Assembly: GCA_036873755.1 (NCBI GenBank)
Contig: JAVTVY010056966.1
Coordinates: 1-64,000, forward strand
Length of the DNA stretch: 64,000 nt
Direction: 5' to 3'
DNA from: Hanleya hanleyi
Taxonomy: Eukaryota; Mollusca; Polyplacophora; Lepidopleurida; Hanleyidae
A model generated the notes under the pieces. That model saw only the letters and a list, made by a program, of their open reading frames with translations. It did no database searches and was not told where the DNA came from. Positions 9,759-20,400 of the stretch are shown here, piece after piece. Each line of letters starts with the position of its first letter. Positions within the stretch are counted from its first letter, which is position 1. The position numbers were made by a program, and so were the translations under genes.

Positions 9759-12711
9759 TCCGTGAGCTACAAGGGGTCACCTTGCACCCCCCTCCCCCCG
9801 CACTACAGACCGAAACTATGTTTTTTATGTGCTTTAGGACATGTCAAATAAGAAACAACTTGTTAACAGTCGATAAACTGGGACTCGCTACCCCTTTAAT
9901 CACTTTGAAATTACCCCTGTGTTAAAAAGTACAATTTTTGTGACAATAGGGGGTAGGGTTACAAGATTAGTCTTATCTTCCATAATTATTATCCAATCTT
10001 TATAATGTTGGTCACATATTATTCAGCATCGAATATTTACAAGATACTATCACTATTTGTTGGGTATGACGTCACACAGGGACCATACGTACAACAGTAG
10101 GAGTAGTAGCGAAAGCGGGCGTTTTGGGGATGCGCAACGGTGTGCTTGAGCGATTGAGGGACCATTCTTGGTCCGAATGCGTCATGTGAGGTGTCAAAGT
10201 GAAGCCCTCGGTATGTAGACGACTTGAGGGATCTCCACATGATCTGTGACGTCATTGGTGACGTCATCAGTAGTAGTAGTAGCCAAAGTAGGCATTTTGA
10301 GGGTGTGAAGGAAGGTTTTTGGGGTAGAGATGGACCATCCGTGGTCTAAATGGACCGTGTGGGGTGTCATCTCTCTGTATGTAGACGACGAATGGTATGG
10401 TTTTTGTTGGAAGTCGCATCGTGCTACTCATGCGCAGTTGAGCAGTAGTAACAAAAGATGCCATTTTCGGCGTAGGCAATGACATGATTAGGCAATCAAG
10501 GGACCCATGTTTGGTCCAAATGGACAGGTTGGGGTATCCTAGTGAAGCTTTCGTGGGATAGTCAGATAGGCGTGTTTTTATTGGAATTCAGGTCAATCTG
10601 CGCATGCGCAGTTGGGGTGTAGTAAGTAAAGTGGTCATTCTGGAGGTGCGCAGAGGTATATCTGAGAGATTGAGGTCCTATATCTCATCCAAAGATGGAG
10701 TGTAGGGTGTCATCTTGAAGCTCTCGTGGTGTAGACCACGACTTGAGGGATTTCCATGTCATCTGTGACGTCATCGGTGACGTCATCAGTACGAGTGGTA
10801 ACGAATGCGGCCATTTTAGGGGTGCGTAGTGGTGTGTTTTTGAGAGACTGAGGGACCATTCTTGGTTCGAATGGGACATGTGGGGTATCATATCAAAGCT
10901 TTCGTGGAACAGCGTCCGACTGGTCCGGTGTGTCATAGAAGTAGGGGATAAGGCTAGCATGCACAGACAGCAAATAGTGGAAAAGGGGCACTTGAATGGG
11001 ATTTTAGACTCGAGGTTGACCATTCGTGATCCGAATGGTTTGTGTGAGGTTTCGTAGTGAAGGGCTCGTAGGGTAGCGTCGGATTGGACTGGTATCATCG
11101 CACGCATCCTGGTGTACCATATGCACTATGGGCTATAGTGTACAGGGTGCACCACAGGTACGTGCGCATGCCTGCGTTGACATCACTTTCTATCTCCAAG
11201 ACCTCCAAGCTCCGACTCCAGGAGCTCCGAGAGCTCCGACTTCAAGAGCTCCGAGCTCCAAGTTCTCAACCAACCCATCCCACAGCTCCGAGCTCTGTAG
11301 TTTCTCAGATGGCGGCTTCTGATTGGATAACAGCTCTATACTACCGTCAGACTGCACATTTGCAGAACGATGATACTAGGCTACACACCAGTCCAATCCG
11401 ACGCTACCCTACGAGCCCTTCGCTACGAAACCCCACACGACCCATTGGAACCACGGATGGTTCACCTCGAGGCTAAAATTCCATTCCAGTGCCCCTTTTC
11501 CACTATTTGCTGTCTGCGCATGCTAGCCATATCCCCTACTTCTATGACCACCAGACCAGTCAGATGCTGTTCCACGAAAGCTTCGATATGATACCCCCAC
11601 ACGTTCCTTTCGAACCAAGAATGGTCCCTCAGTCTCTCAAACACACCACTACGCACCCCTAAAATGGCCGCTTTCGTTACCACTCGTACTGATGATGTCA
11701 TCAATGACGTCACAGATGACATGGAAATCCCTCAAGTCGTGGTCTACACCACGAGAGCTTCAAGATGACACCCTACACTCCATCTTTGGATGAGATATAG
11801 GACCTCAATCTCTCAGATATACCCTTGCGCACCTCCAGAATGACCACTTTACTTACTACACCCCAACTGCGCATGCGCAGATTATCCTGAATTCCAATAA
11901 AAAACACGCCTGTCTGACTATCCCACGAAAGCTTCACTAGGATACTCCAACCTGTCCATTTGGACGAAACATGGGTCCCTTGATTGCCCAAACATGTCAT
12001 TGCCTACGCCCAAAAGGACATCTTTTGTTACTACTGCTCAACTGCGCATGAGTAGCACGATGCGACTTCTACATGCAGAGAGTTACAAGATGACACCCCA
12101 CACGGTCCATTCAGACCATGGATGGTCCATCTCTACCCCAAAAACCTTCCTTCACACCCTCAAAATGCGTACTTTGGCTACTACTACTGCTGATGACATC
12201 ACCAAAGACGTCAGAGATCATGTGGAGATCCCTCAAGTCGTGGTCTACATACCGAGAGCTTCACTTTGACACCTCACACGACGCATTCGGACCAAGAATG
12301 GTCCCTCAATCGCTCAAGCACACCCTCACGCACCCCCAAAATGCCCGCTTTCGCTACTACTCCTACTGTTGTATGTATGGTCCCTGTGTGACGTCATACC
12401 CAACAAATAGTGATAGTATCTTGTAAATATTCGATGCAGCAATCAATGCTGAATAATATGTGACCAACATTAGAAAGATTGGATAATAATTATGGTTGGT
12501 AAGACTATTCTTGTAACCCTACCCCCTATTGTCACACAAATTGTACTTTTTAACGCGGGTAATTTCAAAGTGATTAAAGGGGTAGTGAGTCCCAGTTTAT
12601 CGACTGTTAACAAGTTGTTTCTTATTTGACATGTCCTAAAGCACATAAAAAACATAGTTTCGGTCTGTAATGGGGGGGGGGGGAGGTGACCCCCTAGTAG
12701 CTCATGGACTA
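9759..12711. mobile_element. Giant fold-back element, 2.95 kb, arms of about 1.35 kb
   Basis: The left arm (9759 to about 11100) and right arm (about 11360-12711) are reverse complements along their whole length, with scattered mismatches and small indels. The ends read TCCGTGAGCTACAAGG on the left and, reversed, TAGTCCATGAGCTACTAG on the right. Each arm contains about six diverged tandem subunits of roughly 170 bp, marked by variants of GGGACCATTCTTGGT (near 10161, 10328, 10497, 10668, 10848 and 11018). CRE-like TGACGTCA palindromes occur in the arms (near 10246 and 10767). A 250-bp unpaired centre holds AGCTCCGA repeats. No transposase is encoded. Open frames here are shadows of the repeats. 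Confidence 0.85.
11197..11300. repeat. AGCTCCGA-type minisatellite at centre of fold-back element
   Basis: Short runs of variants of GAGCTCCGA and CAAGCTCC fill the unpaired centre between the two arms. The plus-strand frame gives LRLQELRELRLQELRA, which is a product of the repeat. Confidence 0.65.
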
Positions 12712-14444
12712 CAAGTTTTATGAACATATTTCTAGCTAAAGGCTAGCATGTCATGTATGTGCAGTGATGACAAGTTGTGTATGTTAACCTTATTTGGCTT
12801 GGTTGATTTGGGGTGTTTCACACCCATTGTTGGGATATTTTCATTTTGAGACTAGGGAGCTGAAACTTGGCGCAATATACCACTGGATCAAGTTCTACCA
12901 GAAAATGTACAATAATCCAAGATTACCACAATGATGTCATAGTGATGTCATTTTCACAGCATTTTTTTCCACCCAATTTTCCATTCTGGGTTTTCATTTT
13001 TACGGTGGCGATTTAGACTCGTAGGGACTAATGGTCCTGTCTTATAGTGAGGAAAAACTTGAGCACAGGTGGTACCATTGCCAGGGTGACTGGCTGTTTA
13101 TTTAACTGCTTTAGTCTTTGAGAGAAAGAGCAGAAGAAAAGAGTCCTCAAGTTATTTAGCTACTGCATATAGTTTTGTATCACCTGGTCTATATTAGTGA
13201 AGTTAAATATTTTCTGCTATACTTATGTATGTTCAGATGTCATTTTCACAGAGTTTTTCTGCTTTAGAGCATGAATACAAAATGGATACCACTCAGAGAT
13301 TGACTTAGAGAGTTTTCCTGAAAGGATGTCATAAATTGCTGGTTGATAAAACTTTATTTAGTACACTTAATATATACAGAAGAAAATGGTTTAAGGCATA
13401 TTTATCATGTGTTTGCCATGTTGGCAAGAAATTCTAGTTTTCTAGGCCACCATTCTTGCAGAAATTGTATTCACGGTATGTAACTTGGGGACTTCCACAC
13501 AAACATCCCCTCCACCAGACCCTCTATACAGTTTAGATGCAGACATATGGGTCAGGCATATGGTTCACTTAGCTGGATAGGGGCAATTGATAGAGCCAAA
13601 CTCCAAGTCATCATGTGTAAATAGAAGTGATCTACATGTGTCAGTCTGCACAATGTAACTACCAAACTGGGGGTGTACTGGCAGCAGGAGGTACATGTAT
13701 TTTATATGATGCCATGAGAGGATGCATCTCAGCATAGCTCCAGTCCATCTAACCATGAAGATTTTATTTTGTATCTCAAAACTCATTTTTTGTCATTTAC
13801 TGCTAAGGATATGCTTTCTATAATCTGGAAAAAAGTAAAATATTTTACAAATATTGGTAACCTGCAGAGAAAATATTATTTATCCTTTCATTAAGTTGGT
13901 TTCATAATAAATATCTGTCCCATCGGTCACAAGTTATTTGTTTAAATATATATATATATATATATATACAATTACACTAAATCACTAGAGATCCTCATTG
14001 AGAGAAATGTGTGGGACTACAAATTGTGTGAATCTTCACCATGGGACTGAACACCAAAGAGTGAATGGAATTATTCCAACAGCCTATTTTACGTTTAAAT
14101 AGCCCAGTTCAGTGCCTACTGGCTCTAGTTTTTAATTTTTGCAGTTTTCTTTGCAAAAACTCTTATGATAAAATTGGTAAAATGATGTGGAAAACAAAAA
14201 ACAAAAAAAATATTTTGCCCTCATTTATCTGCAGAATAGCATAAAGAAAAAAGAAGGATACAAAGAGAACCTCAATTTTCTGGTACCCCTACATGGTTGC
14301 CATTTTGAATTTACCCATATTTGCTCAGGGGTAGGCAAACAGGCTCAAAATGTCCCCAATATGATGAGCTATCTGGTGGGGTTAAAATATATGCAGGCCC
14401 TATTCCTTCTCGTTTCACCTTTTCCTTGTGTTTCCATCTTGCAG
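12712..14444. other. Upstream intron or flank of the TFCP2-type gene; no exon found
   Basis: Scanned for CP2 DNA-binding and SAM exons (WRWNRPGDR-like, CGPADGIRLFNAL-like); none seen. A TA dinucleotide run lies at 13944-13968. The open frames at 13565-13786 and 14187-14525 are not coding apart from the exon beginning at 14445. Confidence 0.4.
13944..13968. repeat. (TA)n microsatellite
   Basis: Uninterrupted TA dinucleotides, about 12 units. Confidence 0.9.
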
Positions 14445-14494
14445 GTCTGTCCGACCAAGGTTAACACTGTATGTTTGCCAAGAATCAGAGGCAG
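14445..14494 (+). CDS. tfcp2: TFCP2-type exon: RPRLTLYVCQES
   Basis: Acceptor CATCTTGCAG behind a pyrimidine-rich tract; donor GTCAGT at 14495. The first base completes a codon from an unseen upstream exon (incoming phase 2). The exon ends in phase 1. Confidence 0.88.
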
Positions 14495-17400
14495 GTCAGT
14501 GGCAATATATTTCTTCACAGTTTAACATCTCTTGATATTTATCTTGGAATATCTTGAAGGCCAGGTTGTCCTGAACTGTCAGGTGCATGGCACCCTACAT
14601 TTAGAAGCTGGGAAACTGAACCAGCCTGATGTTTTGAGATGTTTAAAATGGTGGAACCCTCCATTATTGAATTGGTAAATAGTTATTTCATGTGATCCAA
14701 GTCAGACTGCCAAAACATGACTCCATGGTGAAGGCCGATGAATCTATCGTGGAGATTGATAGGCTGTATTTTGACCACATGACCATTGAAACCTTTATTG
14801 CAAAATCATATATTTCTGGCATTTTGGAATAGACATTTTGACCCAAAGCAATCTTTGCATTGGTTGGAATAATTGTAACCTAGAGGCATTCCAATTTCTG
14901 TGGCCTTGCAGTGGAACCCATATCATCTGTATTCTGCTTTTACTATTTTATCATGATGATTTTCAGCTGGACAACATGTATACAATTGGCTTCTGCTGAT
15001 CTGACCATTCTGTTAAAATTTCAGTGTACCATGCAATATACCTGGACAGTGCGAGAAGTGGAGAGTTGATCCAGAAACTAGCTCAGTTATACAGTATACC
15101 GGCTGATAACATCCTCGATATCTATATACAGGGGCCGTCTGGTATCCATGTTCTCGTTACAGATGATGTGAGTTATCATCTTTTCCTAATAATGGCCCCC
15201 TCTAATTAGAGCGGGGCATCTTGGAATCACTTTGTCTGTCCGTCCGCTCCATATGACCAAACTTGTCCAGACAATATCTTGGCTACTATTTGCATGGAAG
15301 CTGCATAGTACCTTTCACAGATTTCTATAATTTGACCCCGAGTTATAGCCCTTTATCATCAATGTATGCTTATGCGACCCAATACTGTAGATTCCCTGAT
15401 ATTTACAGGGATTAGTTTTTCTGGTATTAACTTTGAAAAGGTCACAGACAGGTAAATCAAACGTTACGGAATGATATTTGCTGTCAGCTTTCAATGGAAC
15501 TATGATTTCTACTCGCAACTAAGCTGTGGGACTCTCACAGTAGCTAGGGCCCCTTTGACCTGAATGAGCTGGGTCATAAGTGTTGGTTTGTGGAAACAAG
15601 ACCTTCAACTACTAAGAGACTTATGGGCTTCATATATGCTTGTGCATGCCTAAATATAACCCTTTAAAACAATTGTACAAACTAGAATTTGACCTTGATG
15701 AAATAGATCAAGTTCAATCAACTTGAATAGGCTTCTAATTAATTACCAGTTGCATATGTACTGTAGTTTAGACTTGAAGAGTCAAGCCATGATCCCTCGG
15801 GATACTGCAATAACTAGAATTTGACCTTGATAAAATAGGTCAAGGTCAGTCAGATTAGAAAGGTTTCCAGTCAGTCACCAGTTACATATTTGACATGCAT
15901 TTGGAGAGCCTAGAAATACTCAAATTGACTAAGTTAAAATAGGTCAAGGTCAGTTTTCCTCACTAGGCTTCTGACCCATCGCCAGTTGCACATGTTGTAT
16001 GAATTTGGAAGCCTGGCTATAATCCTTCAAGATATATGGCCATAACAAGCTAGATGAACAGGCAGACCAAACAGACAATATCCTTTGGCCAAAATAAGTT
16101 GAAGGATAAAAATGGATAGGCTTCTTCTCTGCCATCACAATCTACATCTCTAAACTGTACTTGCAGCATAAACATAATTTTCAATGGTGTATTGATTTTT
16201 GAACCAGTGATCTTGACCTTTTGACCTCCAACTGAATAGAGTTCCTCTTTGACCAAATGGGTAATTATACCCAAAGTTTGGTACCAATCCATGACCTAAA
16301 ACTGGAGATATCACATGGACAACCAAAAGTTAACAGACGGACAGAAATTTTGATCACAATATATTTTGTATTTACCCACCAGTATTTGTTTTTCTTGATA
16401 CCTCAAAAAAAAGAAGAAACTTTTAAGAGCTTCTTGCAGAGAAATCACTTCAAATTAAACCAAGCGAAGTAGATAGACTGATATTTCTATCATTATTCTA
16501 CCTACCATGCCTACAGAAAATATTAAATCTTAAAATCTTTGCATTTCGCCTTCTACATGATTAATGATGAAAGGAAAGATATGAAAGTTGGGAGGATACT
16601 CAGCTTAAAAGAATTATTCTATGTCCTGTTGATGGTTCCAAGTCTCACATGCTGGCCAAACATTAAATGGTTGTTTTGTAAGATCCAGATGGAAAATTGT
16701 TTAATTATATTTATGGAAAAATTATGGAAAAAAGAAAAATGGTTGATCAATCACTTTCCTTAAAATCAAGAAAAAGATAAATAAATATTATGTGTGGAGT
16801 TGCCATGGTAGATCAATGTAAGCAAAAGAACAACAGCAAGGAAACAATGTTCAAGAAAGATCTGAGCTTTCATTATGGTTTTTTTTTCCTGTTTGGTATA
16901 TAATAAGCTGATCTGATAGCAAACGTATGAAATTATACAAGAACTACTAGTCCGTGAGCTACAAGGGCTCACCTTGCACCCCCCCCACTACAGACCGAAA
17001 CTATGTTTTTTATGTGCTTTAGGACATGTCAAATAAGAAACAATTTGTTAACAGTCGATAAACTGGGACTCACTACCCTTTTAATCACTTTGAAATTACT
17101 CCTGTGTTAATAAGTACAATTTTTGTGACAATAGGGGGTAGGGTTACAAGAATAGTCTTATCTTCCATAATTATTATCCAATCTTTATAATGTTGGCCAC
17201 ATATTATTCAGCATTGATTGCTGCATCGAATATTTACAAGATAATATCACTATTTGTTGGGTATGACATCACACAGGGACCATACATACAAAAGTAGCAG
17301 TAGTAGCGAAAGCTGGCGTTTTGGGGTGCGTGAGGGTGTGCTTGAGCGATTGAGGGACCATTCTTGGTTCGAATGCGTCGGGTGAGGTGTCAAAGTGAAG

Positions 17401-20400
17401 CCCTCGGTATGTAGACCACGGCTTGAGGGATCTCCACATGATCTGTGATGTCATTGGTGACGTCATCAGTAGGAGTAGTAGACAAAGTAGGCATTTGAGG
17501 ATGCAGAGGAAGGGTTTTGGGGTAGAGATGGACCATCTGTGGTCTAAATGGACCGTGTCGGGTGTCATCTTGTAACTCTCTGCATGTAGATGCAGAGGGA
17601 CACCCCACACGGTCCATTTAGACCACGGATGGTCCATCTCTACCCCAAAAACCTTCCTCCGCATCCTCAAAATGCCTACTTTGTCTACTACTCCTACTGA
17701 TGACGTCACCAATGACATCACAGATCATGTGGAGATCCCTCAAGCCGTGGTCTACATACCGAGGGCTTCACTTTGACACCTCACCCGACGCATTCGAACC
17801 AAGAATGGTCCCTCAATCGCTCAAGCACACCCTCACGCACCCCAAAACGCCCGCTTTCGCTACTACTCCTACTTTTGTATGTATGGTCCCTGTGTGACGT
17901 CATACCCAACAAATAGTGATATTATCTTGTAAATATTCGATGCAGCAATCAATGCTGAATAATATGTGGCTAACATTATAAAGATTGGATAATAATTATG
18001 GAAGATAAGACTATTCTTGTAACCCTACCCCCTATTGTCACAAAAATTGTACTTATTAACACAGGAGTAATTTCAAAGTGATTAAAAGGGTAGTGAGTCC
18101 CAGTTTATCGACTGTTAACAAATTGTTTCTTATTTGACATGTCCTAAAGCACATAAAAAACATAGTTTCGGTCTGTAGTGGGGGGGGTGCAAGGTGAGCC
18201 CCTGTAGCTCACGGACTATACCTGTCATGAAAATCATTTAATGTGAAATAGGGAAAGTTAGTTCCACATATAAGTGGTTAACTGTATGTATGCATCTATG
18301 CATTAATCTTTGTTGCTGTGTACAATGTTGATCTGTTTTACAGGTGGTTGGAAATGTTCAAGATGATACAAGGTTTGCAGTAGAGGGATTAAAAGGTGAG
18401 GATCTCTTACTTTGTGTTGTGACTTTATTTGTTACCATGGTAACATTGGGATGCATTGAGTGGAAACAGATTAGTCCAGACGATCGGGTGTGACCCATAT
18501 CAAAATACAACTGGTGATATATTTTTTATCCATTTTTTACCCCTCGGCCATTTTGGCCTCGGGGTATTGTCGTTGCCATGTACGTCCGTCCGTTAACGCA
18601 TTTTAGGCAAAACCGCTTGAAGTACAACCACCAAATTTTCAACACTTATTTATCTAGTGCTAAGTCAGACGCCTATTGAACGTGGCTTCCCTTGGCCCAT
18701 ATTTTACAGAGTTCTGCCCCTTTACAGATATATTAATTTCTATTTCTGTCCTATATGCCTGAATGTAACCAACTGTATCTGCAGAACTGTGTTCGGTATA
18801 CCTACTATATTTTGGAAACTTATTTATATTGTTGTATTCTACAAGCCAACAAAGGATTACTCACCTCGGCTTATGGAGTTATGCCCCTTTCGGATGTAAT
18901 AATCTCCGATTTTGTTATCTGTAGTTGAATGTACAAGTTATATCTGCAGATCCATGTTCGGTACAGCTTATTTGTCTCGGTTCTTATTTTACATTAGTGC
19001 TAAGTCAGATGCCTATCGAAAGTGGCTCCCCTCGGCCCATACTTTACAGAGTTATGCCCCTTTACTGATATATTAATTTCTATTTCTGTCCCATATGCCT
19101 GAATGTAACCAACTATATCTGCAGAACTGTGTTCAGTATAGCTACTATATTTTGGAAACTTATTTATATTGTTGTATTCTACAAGCCAACAAAGGATAAC
19201 TCACCTCGGCCTATGGAGTTATGCCCCTTTCGGATGTAATAATCTCCAATTTTGTTATCTGTAGCTGAATGTACAAGTTAAATCTGCAGATCCATGTTCG
19301 GTACAGCTTATTCGTCTCGGTTCTTATTTTACAGAGTGCTAAGTCAGACGCCTATCGAAAGTGGCCCCCCTCGACCCATATTTTACAGAGTTATGCCCCT
19401 TTACAGATATATAATTTTCTATTTCTGTCCTATATGCCTGAATGTACTACCGGTATATCTTGATCATCTCACATAGAACTATCTCTTCCCCAATTCACAC
19501 TACACATGGGTCACAATCACTTGGGGATTGCCGAGGGGTTTTGATTAGATCAATCTCATGTTAGATATTATTTTCCCTGGTATACATTTCTATTTAGGCC
19601 CTCGAATAACATTCAAACTTACTAAAATTTTATTTGGTGGAAATATTTCAAAATTCCAGTTAAATGGTTCAGCCTTATTTCGTTTAGTGACCCCTCTCTT
19701 TTACTGTGTCAAAACTTTCTCGCATCATAGCTTGTCATAGTTTGGTTATTTCTAGTCTGCATAGAATTAATAGCATTGCATCATGGATAAATTCAAAATG
19801 GTGGACTTTTGAAATGTAGTTTTTACCCCTCGGCCAAAATTTGGCCGAAGGGTATTGTCGTCGTCATGTACGTCTGTCCGTCCGTCCGTCTGTCCGTCTG
19901 TCCGTCACACCTTTCTCGTTACCAAGATATCTTTAGAACGACTTACCCTAGGCACACCAAACTTGCATTGCACATCCATATGCTCGTGCCCCAGAACCCT
20001 ATTGAATCTGGGCATGATTGGTTGGAAACTTTGGCGGCCATCTTTAATTTATGCGAAATCATCACAGCTTTCTCGTTACCAAGATATCTTTAGAACGACT
20101 TACCCTAGGGACACCAAACTTGCACTGCACATCTATATGCTCATGACCTAGAACCCTGTTGAATGTGGACCTGATTGGTTGGAAACTTTGGCGGCCATAT
20201 TTAATTTATGCGAAACCATTAATCTTGTGTATCTCAGGTACCATTTCACTGTTCAGTGTGAAACTTAGTATAGATCATCGATGCATCAAGAAACTTCAAA
20301 GGAATGACCAAACCAGTTTCCCTGATTCGGTGGGAATCTTGGCGGCCATCTTTAATTTATGCAAAATCTTTAATGATATATATCTTTGATACCATTCAAG

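Noticed and set aside
11084..11591. Open frames at the centre of the large fold-back element as a transposase remnant
   Set aside because: Translation gives repeat-derived leucine/arginine and proline/serine runs without any catalytic motif.
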